A stretch of DNA of 64,000 bases from the NCBI RefSeq assembly GCF_000213175.1, contig NW_009799179.1, positions 3,825,551-3,889,550 of the forward strand. Reading direction: 5' to 3'. The notes under the pieces are model-generated. The model was given only the letters and a program-made list of their open reading frames with translations. It was not told where the DNA came from and searched no databases. The position numbers and the translations under genes were made by a program. Origin of the DNA: Neurospora tetrasperma FGSC 2508. Taxonomy: Eukaryota > Ascomycota > Sordariomycetes > Sordariales > Sordariaceae. Shown here one piece after another: positions 1 through 10,486 of this stretch. Position 1 is the stretch's first letter. The number at the start of each line of letters is the position of its first letter.

Positions 1-1299
1 TCGAATTCTTCTTGTCGTGATCGATCGCGCAACGAGCCTTCCGAGCTCTCGATGAGAGCCTGAAGCTCGGTAAGACTGCTTTCCATCTCGACCAGTGTTG
101 CTGCCTGGTCCCTTAGTTGCCTCTCGCGGTCTTCAAGCTGAGTTCTGAGTTTCTCTAGCTCCTCTTCGTGGGCATTACCAAGGCGCGAGGCTGCCCGCGA
201 GGGGGCGCGAAACCTCATTCCTGGGATAGACCCGGCAGTGACACCTCCGTTGTTGTGTCCGCTGACAGAAGCAGCATCTTCATCGTCAAAGTTTGGCTGG
301 TGAGCATTGCCAAGGGAGGATATACTACGAGGTCCGACACTACCTTTCCTCGTATGTGAGGGCAGTCGCTTGCCCGTGTCTCCAGGCACTCCGCGAACGC
401 TCTGAGAAAACTTGTTAGGCTGTGGACTGGGGAATCGTCCTGGAGGGCCTGGTGTGGCAAGCGAAGTGCGCGATCCGGGAGTCATTTGCAGTCGCCTCAT
501 GGGCGACTCCGGACGAACAGCACCGGGCCCGACAGATTGGCTGAATTTTCGTATAGAGGGGGTAGCCGGCGCACGGCCTCCGAGCTTCAACGCGGGTCCG
601 GGTGGGACAAGATCGGTGGGCGTGCGAGGGAGGGAGCCGCTGCCGGCATCCCGCTTGACGGCCTTGGATAGGGGGAGGAAAATACCAGCCCCAGGCAGGC
701 TGGTGTTGAAGTAGGAGACACTGGCAAAGACCTGCGTATTAGCTCGAGTCCAGGCCCCCTTCCAGAAGAAGCATATTGGAGGAATTGTCCGCTTACCCAT
801 CGACATCACCGCTGTTCTTTCCGCGAGAGGCAAACTCGCGGTGAAGTTCGACTCCGGCAAAGATACCCTTGCGCCCATCGACTGAACCGATGAAGCGAAC
901 AGTACCGGTCATGTTGCCGGGAACCTCGACCATGTCACCAATAGTGATCTCATCGCCGGTGCTCATGGTGCCGGGGTTGATAGAAAGAGGCATAGCGTCG
1001 TTGTCGGTGGTGTTTAGGACGGAGTGAAGAGCGTAGGCTTCGGTATCATCGGGGATGGTGGCCAGAGAGTTTTGCGTGAGGGCGGCGTAGGAAGCCTTGC
1101 GCGACAGCGCCGGCGGGACAAGGCGCGATGATGACAGAGACGGGGCCTGGGACGAGTAGAGCTGGTTGAGATTCGGGGTTGATGCTGTAGCTATGCCGCT
1201 GAGGCCTCGGCCGGTGCGTGCTGGTTTCGAGAGTCCGAGTCTAGGTTTGGGAGTGGTCGTGTAGGTGGTGGAAGTTGCTGTGGTGGTGGTGGAGGTCAT
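1..1299 (-). CDS. CAP-Gly microtubule plus-end protein, CLIP-170 family (5' part, runs off window)
   Basis: Coding exons read complement(<1..720, 797..1299); the 76-nt intron (GTAAGC donor, CAG acceptor) falls inside the CAP-Gly domain and restores its frame. The N-terminus (about 100 residues) is Ser/Thr-rich with many basic sites. The CAP-Gly domain follows at about residues 115-190, with GTVRFIG, FAGVEL, GKNSGDVDG and YFNT...GIFLPL elements; this fold binds the C-terminal EEY/F tails of tubulin and EB1. After it comes a basic Ser/Pro-rich linker, then the start of a Glu/Leu-rich coiled coil that runs to the window edge. CAP-Gly plus basic linker plus coiled coil is the plan of CLIP-170, yeast Bik1, fission yeast Tip1 and Aspergillus ClipA. 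A p150-Glued dynactin subunit is the alternative but is less likely, since the domain is preceded by a long Ser/Thr-rich leader. The start ATG at 1299 is the first in frame. The 3' end lies outside the window. Confidence 0.85.
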
Positions 1300-3665
1300 C
1301 TTGGACCGGCTTTGTGGCGGCCACCGACGGGACCTGCAAAGGCGGTCGAAGTCGGCCTGTCTGCTAGGGGTAGGGGATAGACTAGCAGGACTAGTCGACT
1401 AGTGTAGTAGATGCCGACCGAAGGCCAGTCACCAGTGTGCGTCTGGCGGGAGATGAACAAGGTTCAGGTCAGAAGTGAGGTGAGTCCCGCTCTTGTTTAC
1501 AAACACACCCCACCTGAGCCCACCTCTCGGAAGCTCCTGCTGAGCGATCGCCCCTGACCGCCCGGTGCTCGTGCTTGCAGTGCACAGGACGGTTCGATGC
1601 GTGCACGGGGTGTGTGTGGCTTCCTGACAGCGCCTGCCTTGCCTGTGTGACCCGCGTCTGCGGTACCCGTCCACTAAAAAGTAGCGAGATGGAGCCTCTT
1701 GTCCAGGGGTGAGTGCGATTGCCGTACGGACAGTGGAGGGAATCCCACCTACAGTACTAGTAGCTATGTACCTCGGTGACTGCGTCTGCTGCTCGAGACG
1801 GTGAGATGCACGAGCGGGACGGGACTGTCTGGCAGTGAGCGGTAGTGTAGAAAAGGTGTGGAAGAGACCGACGGATGATCTCTCGGTAGTTTTGTTTGAG
1901 ACCGAGACAATGTGAATCGCCTGTAGTAGCGTATCCGCCTTATAGCTTCCGTATCCTTCTTTTATTCTTTCTCAGCACCGCTTTGTATAAAAGGCTCTCT
2001 CGGCCCTGAATCTGTATTCGTCAACGCGCCGGCTTCCTCTCATGCGTTGACGTCGCTTTTGGATGATGATAGGCTATCAATCCTGGACTCGCAGAAGAAG
2101 GTGGAGGGAGAAAGGATCGATGTCTTCCCCCCACTATGAGCAAGAAGGTTTAATTTACGGATCCGCGGGGGAGGGACAGACTTCCTATGATCATCTCCAA
2201 AGACTTGTCAGCCATCAAAGAAATAATTTCAAATCGAAATTTGATCCAGGATAAGACGGGTATGGTCCCGCGGCTAGAAGCGAGAGGCCCCGACCTGGAA
2301 AGGGGTGAGAGCTGATGGTATGCCATGGCGCGCACGTACCTGCCGATCGTGAATTGTTGTGAACCCGTGAACTGAATGGAAGAAGAAAGAAGCACAATTG
2401 GTGGATTGAATTGTTGATAATGCGACGCCGCCCGCCGTTGAGGTCAAATGACCGATGAGAAAGAGAATGGATGGAAGAAGGATGACAACTGATCAGTATT
2501 ATGGACTTCCTTCCCATTATCAAGTAGTAATCCTGACCAGTCCAACAAACAAGGATCCTGCACGGTAATGGGACCGAACATGACAAGGAAGCAATATCAC
2601 AACACCATGGGCAGAGTTGGCCAGAAGGAACCTCAGATATCGTGTCAATGCAGCTGCAAGAGAAACCAAGTATGTACACTACATACTAGACCTAACGTAC
2701 CGTCCCGACGCCCGTTTTTGTCTGGCCAGCGGCTTGCCGCATCTCATCTAACCATGCAAACCAAACAGGTACGACAGGTTCGTTGATGTCGACGGCAGGT
2801 CACCGGTGAGGCGTCATTGTCAATGTCACTGGGCTGTTAGCCCCCTTTAAGGCTTGCTTCTCCTGCAAGAGCGGATAGTGCCTAGGAAGAAACTACCCCA
2901 GGGGCAATGTCCTGTCAACCCATCCGTTCGCTGCCCCTGGACGTAAACAAAGCCATTCGTTGTTGGTTTGGAGCGCCGTCAAGAGGCAAAGCCCATTCAT
3001 CTTCCAGTAAAATTCACGACATGTTTCCTCTCAAGACGAAGGGGAAAGATATCATATCAACATGTATCCCTCTTTTTTCATCACTGGCGAGAAAGCAGTT
3101 TTCATTGGGCATTGTGGCACCTTCAGCTACCTAAGAAATATTCAGTTCTTTGGTTGAAATATGTACATCCTGGTTGAAGATCGACACCAGTCCGGCCTGG
3201 TCTGCAAACTGGACGATGCCTGAACGTGCTTCCCCTGGCGCCCTGGCAGCAGCCCCCACTTAACACGTTTTCAGCGGAGCACATCAGGGAATAGGTTCTC
3301 CCATGCTATCACGGGGGAGTCGGAGAGCCCAAGAGAAGGACTCTCCGGAGGCCATCGTTGCTTTCGCGTTGGTTGGATAGGAAAAAGAGCCGAGGTGCAT
3401 CTGATCATTTGTGTCCAGGTAATTTCAACATTTTTCTTTAGTCTTTCTGTCTTTGGTCACCCAGAGAAAGGCGAACCGTGTGGTCGCCATGATTTTGAGC
3501 CCCGGCCTACAACTTTAGCGACTTGAATAATGCGGCTGTCGTTAGCGGCGTCACCTCGCCATTCGGTTACGGTGTTGCATCGCTGACAGCATTGGCAAAT
3601 GTCCGGTTCAGGGGTCACAGATATCGTAACGGGCCTAGTTTGCCTGTAGCAGAGGCTCTCTCACC
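1300..3665. other. Intergenic: CLIP promoter/leader and DUF202 3' flank
   Basis: No reading frame here has coding character or a family match. The right part should hold the 3' UTR of the DUF202 gene and the left part the promoter and leader of the CAP-Gly gene. A perfect 9-bp inverted repeat lies at 2898-2906/2932-2940, and an imperfect one at about 3310-3342. Confidence 0.5.
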
Positions 3666-5133
3666 TTACGCTTCGTACCCTCGTGCGTCCACGGCACTCG
3701 TCTGTACCGCGAGCACCACTATCAATGATGCTACTATCACCGCCAAGGCAATGAATGATAGCAGCATAATCGTCCCTCTGCTGGCTGGGAACTTGCCCTT
3801 TATCACCCAGTGTTGTCCCACCAGGTAGCGCTTATATCCAAGAAACAGCGTCAAGATACTAATACCCAAAAACGTTGCGCCAAGCGGCTTTCCCAGGTGC
3901 CTTAGTGTTTCCGAATGGTGGGTATTGTCGTTGCCGTCCGATAATGATGTGTTGAGACGGAAGAGTTGAGTGACGGCAATGCCTATCGATGCAAACGCTA
4001 ATGAGGTTCGTAGCCATGCGAGAAACGTTCGTTCTGTAGACACAAAAAGTCAGCCTGCTGCGCTGCAATATAAAGGCGTTTGGCTTCCTCTACTCACCTA
4101 AAGCAAGATGGTCACGAGCGACGCTACCCTTATTTTCTAACTCAATGCTCTGAAAATACTCCAGCCTTTTCTTCCATTTGCTCACTTTATGGTGCTCGGT
4201 CGACCCATTCCCAGCTTCACCCTCGTTATTTGAATAGGTCAATGACGATTGTGCGGCCGGACTATGGGCGGCGGATTGGCTTGATGTCTGTCTTTTGCGC
4301 GCCGACGAGTTGGATGTAGGTGTTTGTACCATACTATGATAATTGAGCGGTTGGCTTGTTACGATGCCTTGTTGTGTATCTTCGCCGACTCCGGTGGTCT
4401 CAGTGGTACGAGGCGACAGGAGAGGTGATAGCAGAGGCTGTTGTTGTAGACCAGGATTGGCAGTGTCGAGCGCTTCGGCCCTCTGGCGGGCAGCCTGAAT
4501 GCGATCACAAATGTTAGTCACCGCATCAGTCTTCCCGCTAAGATCACTGGCCGCTTCTTGTTGTCTCCGGGTGGATAACGCTCGAGTCCGGCATCGATGA
4601 AGGGGACGGACGGGCTACGAACAGTACGACTAAGCATGTCTTCGGGCGAGAACGCCAGCAACTGCGCCGACTATAGTAACGCCGGTATAATTCGAGAGGA
4701 ACAGTGCAGTCTCGATGAGCTGGACGACTGACTGTCCGGAATCGCAATGTCGAAAAAGGCGTGTTCAATGGTTGAGACAACTTTGAAGCTTGCAACTTTC
4801 GCCAACAGTCCGGCGAGAACCTCTCTTGGAGTCTGGCTCCGAGTCGTCTGGGTCCCTAGCTTGGATTCTTGGCATCCAGATCCAGCCACCGATACATGCC
4901 CCGCTCACTGTTGATCGCAGGTGTTTGGGATCATATGTGTCACTGACCTTGAGAATTTCATCAAGACGTTCTTGGGTTGACGTTCGTCGCGGAGCCCGAA
5001 AAGTTTTAGAGCCGTGGCGGACCAGATATGGCTCCGGTTCGGTGCTCTCAGAAGGCACCTCGGTTGTGGAAGGGGAGGCATGGAGGGCTGGCGCTGACCT
5101 TGAGGTCGCAAGCCGCTGGTTGTCGTCGGCCAT
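3666..5133 (-). CDS. DUF202 three-helix membrane protein; 5' exon assignment uncertain
   Basis: The well-supported core is complement(3666..4033, 4098..4494, 4548..4637). Its introns of 64 and 53 nt have GTGAGT/GTGATC donors, and the second has a TGACTAAC branch point. The core alone gives 284 aa from the ATG at 4637. The C-terminal third is a DUF202 domain: GERTFLAWLRTSLAFAS, then three hydrophobic helices with a GYKRY turn. The family is a small membrane domain related to Vtc1 and bacterial YidH; its function here is unknown. In-frame coding-like sequence (SPEDMLSRT) continues upstream of that ATG to a TAG at 4671. Farther upstream a 75-codon ORF (ATG 5133, to 4909) ends at a clean GTGAGC donor in phase 0, so the protein probably starts at 5133 and gains about 80 residues. 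I could not fix the exon(s) between 4908 and about 4660; other open frames overlap there, one of them ending in a membrane-like helix at 4630. Confidence 0.6.
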
Positions 5134-6019
5134 ACCACGATTGTACTTGAAGTACGTGGTCTTACGCGATTGTACGAGCAAATGTGCGGATTTCAACACG
5201 ACAATGAGACGTCGGACGATGGTGTCAACGGGGCCAAGGATTGCGATCTGACTGAAGATTGTTCTATGGGAATTTGGCCGAAAGCGCACAGATTGCGGCG
5301 AAGACGTTCACTTGATTTGCGACTCGAGGACTGGCACGAACGCATGCGAGCCAAGATGCATTGGTCCAGGGAACTTAAGCTGCACAAACCAGGAAAGGAT
5401 TGTTGGCGTCATCTTGCACTCGGCCTTGTCCGGGTCCCCGCAGGAACTGTACCCTTCAGTGGGTCCCGGTCACGCATCCCGCGACGTTCCGTCTCGGCCC
5501 GGAATGGCAGCTTTCCCCGTTGATTTTCGGTTTATATAAGTCGTTATCTCCCTCAAAGATCGTACATACTATCCTCTACATTGCTGACGTGAGGACAAAA
5601 GTCACAGAAGTATACCCGCCCGAGAGATGGGTTGCAGAAAGCTTGAGGTGTGCGCTTGGCCACCACCTGCGATTATAACTGGGAAGTTCCGGGCTGCTCT
5701 TCAACACCTCACGTAACTACCTCTACCTGAAGATCGAGCCCAGAGGTTATCTTCATCCGTCACCCCTGCTGATGTTTGTACACACCTTGGGATTTGATCC
5801 GGGAGTGCCGGGACAGGGGCTATGCTGCCCGCCCGCTTCCGCTTCTACTTACCCCACTTCCCCGCCCATTGCCCGGGCCCGGGGGACCCACATCTTACGT
5901 GAGCCGGCAAAGTGACATCGGGCCGGCCGCCGACTTGGCCGATCAGTCAACACATAACTAGCTTGACCATATCCATTTTCCCTTCTTCATTCTCACATTA
6001 GGCTCCATTATACTTACGC
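5134..6019. promoter_or_regulatory. Divergent intergenic region, DUF202 gene / aldo-keto reductase
   Basis: About 890 bp between two divergently read genes, so it must hold both promoters. Short open frames on both strands lack family features and ATG contexts I would trust. The stretch near 5840-5950 is GC-rich; a pyrimidine-rich tract (5960-5995) precedes the reductase ATG. No specific regulator site can be named. Confidence 0.4.
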
Positions 6020-7145
6020 ATGACAGGAAACATGGTGACCATTCAAGGCAAGAAAGTTGGCAATATAGGTTTCGGCCTGATGGGTATGCTGTCCAGAGCA
6101 ACCAATCTTCAAGGGAATAATATGCTGACAAGAATCGCCAGGCCTAACATGGCGAGCATCTAAGCTATCGGACGAGGAAATCTTTGCCGTCATCAAGGCC
6201 GCTCTAGATGCCGGCTGCAACTACTTCAACGGCGGCGAGTTCTACGGCCCTCCAGACCACAACTCGCTTACCGTGCTCAAGCGTTACTACGACAAATATC
6301 CGGAGGATGTAGACAAGATCCTCCTCAACGTCAAGGGCTGCATGCTTCCGGGCTTGCTGGCGGACTCCTCGCCTGAAGGTGTTCGGGCCAGTATTGAGAA
6401 CTCGGTCCGCCTGATTGGGGGCAAGGGAAGGATTGATCAATTTGAGGCGGCCCGAAAAGACCCCAAGGTGGACATTGAAGTGACCATGAAGGCCATGGGC
6501 GAGCACATTCAGGCCGGGGATATTAGGGGCATCGCGCTGAGCGAGGTCAGCGCCCAAACGATCCGTCGAGCTGCAAAGGTGGCCAAGATCACGGCTGTTG
6601 AGGTGGAGCTGTCCATCTGGAATACCGAGCCTCTCGAGAACGGCGTGCTTGAGGCTTGCGCCGAGCTTGATATTCCTGTTCTTGCATACAGTATGTCCTT
6701 GAATGCTTTCTGCTGCTTTTCCGTCCGTTCTCGAAATTGACACCGACTTCCCACAGGTCCACTTGGTAAGGGCTTCTTGACCGGGCAAGTCAAGTCCTTT
6801 GACGATATCCCCGAGGGAGACTTCCGGAGGATGTTGCCTCGATTCCAGCCTGAAGTTTTTGAGACCAATCTTCGACTGGTTCGGAAGGTTGAGGAACTCG
6901 CGGCGAGAAGAGGATGTACACCAGCTCAATTCGCCATCAATTGGGTATTGGCCCTTTCTAGACGGCCTGGGATGCCGACGATCATCCCCATCCCTGGTGC
7001 CTCATTGCCGGAGCGCGTTCGCGAGAATGCTGTGGAGAGAGAGCTGACGGAGGAGGATATGGCTGATGTGGAAAGGATCTTCAAGGAATTCGCTCCGGTA
7101 GGCGACAGATACCACAAGCACGGCATGGAGCTCCTCGACAAATGA
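6020..7145 (+). CDS. Aldo/keto reductase, pyridoxal reductase (AKR8) type
   Basis: Exons 6020..6083, 6142..6690 and 6757..7145 give 333 aa; introns are 58 and 66 nt. The product resembles fission yeast Plr1 (pyridoxal reductase, NADPH-dependent reduction of pyridoxal to pyridoxine in vitamin B6 salvage). The barrel start reads VGNIGFGLMGLTWR. Next come NYFNGGEFYG, with the catalytic Tyr, and ILLNVKG, with the catalytic Lys. PLGKGFLTG and the cofactor segment IIPIPGA follow near the C-terminus. The usual active-site His position reads DQFEAARKD, i.e. without His, as in the AKR8 group where this position is also not His. The length matches the family. Start: the ATG at 6020 gives MTGNMVTI; a second in-frame ATG 12 nt later is also possible. 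It is probably cytosolic. Substrate assignment is from family resemblance only; another small aldehyde substrate cannot be excluded. Confidence 0.85.
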
Positions 7146-8285
7146 GCTCTCGAGATGTCCCTGGAGGTTGGTAATATAGAGCGTTTGATCTACGGATCTT
7201 GTGGAGGACTCTTCACGACAGTGGATGATGGGATGAAGAACTTGCTACAAGTAAAGGTACCTACAAGAGATTGCCCATGGATCCCCACACCGGTGCTTGT
7301 GTGCCTGGGCCTGTGCGGTTATCAAGGGCTCTCGGGCGCCCGGGGACATCCCATGAGATGGTGCCTGCAGGAGGTGGCCTCGTCTTGATCCTGGCGCAAC
7401 CAGATGGAAACGCTAGAGGTAGGTACTACTCCCGTCTATTCTCGGTAGCAAAGCCACCTCACATCCAGCGCCCTGTAATAGACCTTTCGTGTTGGTAGCG
7501 CTACAGCATGACGTTGCGACATGCCACTGTGGTAACTGTGACACTATGTCTGCAAGATGTAATTACCACAGTCGTTTCTCTCACTTCTTGCTTCCTCTAT
7601 TTCGACGTGATGCGAGTTTGTCCGTTAACTTCAGTCGGTGCTCCTGGCCATACTGGATGAAGTCGATCCCAAATTCTCCCAAATCACAAGGACAAAATAA
7701 AGGGATAGACACGATTCAGAAAGCCATCAAGAAGGTTCAATATGACATACCAAGAATCGGGAATAGCATATTCAACCTCGAGGTAAGATCACGCTTTGGT
7801 AATGGAACGAAAAGAAACCATTAGCGCCTAGAGCAGTTGATCGAAGCCTCGAGCTAGGTAACCAACAAACCAGTATTGGACTGTGCTTGTACGGTTCAAT
7901 TCGCGAAAATAACGACCACAGAGGATGACTCGGATCGGGTTCCTTCATGAAGTGGAAGTGGTTGAAATAAGCAGTGACCCCGCTGTCTGTCATTCGTCCG
8001 GTGCGGCTGCCCCTAACTGTTAGTGCCGTTTGTTAGTGGCAAGAACCCAGCAAGGCCTTATCTAGGCTCAAAATACGTAAAAATAAGCGTTGCACGTTCC
8101 CAACTTTTTGCGCTCGGCTTGGGCAGGACAGTTGCAACGTCTCCAACCCGTTCAAAAGGCGACGTCTCCCTCGTCATAGAGCAGTTCTGAGCATCCGATT
8201 GCCTCTCTCTCTCATCATTCCTTCTATTCTTGCTTTATCACTCTACCGATAAAGCCACCGTCCGAGTTCACGAGAATCAGCTACA
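7146..8285. other. Intergenic: reductase 3' flank and promoter of the Shr3-like gene
   Basis: No convincing coding sequence. The right half (8150-8285) is pyrimidine-rich with CTCTCTC tracts just before the ATG at 8286, as expected for a fungal 5' leader. Nothing else was recognised. Confidence 0.4.
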
Positions 8286-9131
8286 ATGTCGGAAAGTCAC
8301 TGGGTAGACTGGAACAAAAACACGCAGTCCAAGGACTATCGTGGTTCTGGTTCCTTCTCAACCTTCATTATCATCGGTCGTACGTTTGTCAACTTTCTCT
8401 GCTTCCAACTTGCTGCCCCTCCCCTCCCCCTCAATGCTCGTCACGGTTCCCCATCCGTGAGCATAACAGCAGCTTCCGACCCCATGATGCGATTGGAAGC
8501 TTACGGCTAACATTGGCATGATACAACAGCCGTCTGTTTCTTCCTTGGCATACTCTTCGCGCAGTTTCCCTATGACTTCCCGTTGCTCTGGACCTCGGAG
8601 CCCGTTCAGGCCACGTACTACGACTTTCTTGAGACGCACGTCAAATTCCTGCACGCCTCGCCTCTCATCATCTCGCGCATCCTCAACATTGTCATCTTTG
8701 TTGGCCTCCTCGGATTTTTCATGAAGCTCTTCCGACCGGCCGAATCCAACGTGTTGTTCGACGGCGCGTCGCTCATTCTGTACGTCATCGGAGTGGGCGT
8801 CTACACCAGCAACATCGTCAAGGGAATGCGCACCATCACTGCTGGCATCTGGGACATGGAAGACTTTGCTGGCATCAAGCACGACGGCCCCGTCTCGGGC
8901 GAGGTCATTCTCGGCAGGGAGGATACTATGAAGGTGCTCAGCGCCAGCAACACCATTTTGGCCATGGTGCTGGTTGGAGTCCTGGTCTTGCAGGCTGGCC
9001 AATGGTACGCCGAGTCCAAGGAGAAGGATGACTTTGCCAAGGGCGATAAGAAGGACAAGAAGAATGATGGCCAGCAGCAACAGCAACAGCAGCAGCAGCA
9101 GCAGCCAGTGGAAGATAAGAAGTCGCAGTAG
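8286..9131 (+). CDS. Shr3-like ER packaging chaperone for amino acid permeases
   Basis: Exons 8286..8379 and 8530..9131 give 231 aa; the 150-nt intron has a GTACGT donor. Shr3/Psh3 proteins are four-helix ER membrane chaperones that keep amino acid permeases from aggregating and help load them into COPII vesicles. Seen here: a short cytosolic or luminal N-terminus with FSTFIII leading into the first helix, GILFAQFPYD after it, further hydrophobic segments around SRILNIVIFVGLLGFF and SLILYVIGVGVY, the family-like NIVKGMRTI, and a last helix TILAMVLVGVLVLQAGQWY. The C-terminal tail is charged (Lys/Asp) and carries an uninterrupted run of 11 Gln encoded by CAG/CAA at 9072-9104, which is unusual for this family and probably length-variable between strains. 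The reductase is upstream on the same strand; the mannosidase converges from the right. Confidence 0.85.
9072..9104 (+). repeat. CAG/CAA microsatellite coding Gln11
   Basis: Eleven consecutive Gln codons, mostly CAG, in the cytosolic tail of the Shr3-like protein. Seen directly; length polymorphism is inferred. Confidence 0.95.
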
Positions 9132-10486
9132 AAGCGTTTCTTCATCAAGTTTGTGGGTTTGTTTTGGACGCCAAGTGGTGAAAGGGTGTTCATCGGTGCC
9201 GTCGGAAAGTTCCGAAGGCTCAAATCACTGTACGGGGGTGGAAGGCATTCAAGATGCCGAGGTGAAGAGCGATCGAAATACTGGGCTCCAAAGCAATTAA
9301 GGATTCGAAATTGTCATACATACTTGACACTGAATAAGAGGTCTGGTTAATTGTGCCTGTGATTCATAAAGACGCAATTCACATGGATGAGATTGGAATA
9401 GGATGAATATCAAGAAAAGCCCGAGCCATCTCGCCAGTAGAATTGGAATCGGTCGTTTAGACATACTTGAGGCTTCAAGATCACCGACAACTACTTCGTC
9501 AATGGAAGTCTCTTTACGAGAGATTACCGAAGTGGGCGAGGATTCTTCAGTACGTCAACCGCAAGCCCTACAGGACGGCCAAAACAAGAGCAAGGCTTGC
9601 CAGATGGGACCGATACAAGAAATTCCTCAATCGTAAAACGAGGATCAGCGGTCATTAAGTGTAGCAAAGTGTTTGAAAGGAGGAGGCCCTTTGATCTGGT
9701 GTTCTGACGAAGCATGACCTTCAAGTAGTAGGAATTAGATCAGGGTGCCGTCTTGAGATAAATATAAAGCGTTCGATCCCCTGTGCCAGTAAGGTAGTAA
9801 ACAATCAATTCTCGGCCTTTAGAGATAAAAAAAAAAAAAAAAGGGGGAAAAAAAACGTTCATTTCTACTTTTTGCTATACCATTGCAAGTTGTTCGAGTC
9901 GACAATGTGCCAAGTTCCTACACATACTGACAAGTGCTTCGTTGGCAGCCATATCATGGGGGACAACAATTCACGCTTACGAGACACAATTTGCAAGGAA
10001 AAGATAACTTATGTGAACGTAAAATGTTCAGTTAACACACTTCTTTTGATCATGGAACCTGAGGGCTTAGTGATACGGTCGATCATCCCTCCAGATACCC
10101 AATCTCCAACAGTACCGATCCGGTCTTATTGTTCCACCACGGCTGACGCCTTCCCCTGAGTACTCCTTCTCTCGCTTTCTTCCACCCAGTTTATCGAGTT
10201 TTCGCCGCCACTATTCTTTCCCCTCTTACTTACCCTCCTACATAGATAATACGCTCTGTCGTTTCCCTCCCTTTGTGGTTTCCTAGCTTCTTTGCTAAAT
10301 TGACTTCTCATGGTTCTCGTCATTATCGAAAAATTTCATAGCAATCATCGCATCGTTACAGACATCACGTCACCCCCACCACTTGCTCCCCCTTATGCTC
10401 ACCCAACATAGCTCCATAAGTCGTCCCCGCATCCAGCAACCAACCGGAGTCATCAAGAGACACCAACAGAAAAACAGACAGAAAAC
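9132..10486. other. Convergent intergenic region, Shr3-like / mannosidase
   Basis: Expected to hold both 3' UTRs. Contains a 16-nt A tract (9827-9842) followed by GGGGG and another A run. An open frame at 9467-9658 (+) has protein-like composition, rich in Arg, Lys and Trp, but begins with TTG and has no ATG; it was not called. Nothing else was recognised. Confidence 0.4.

Noticed and set aside
9467-9658. Arg/Lys/Trp-rich + frame in the Shr3-like/mannosidase spacer
   Set aside because: No ATG start, a stop directly upstream, and no splice partner found. It could be a gene relic, but nothing else supports it.
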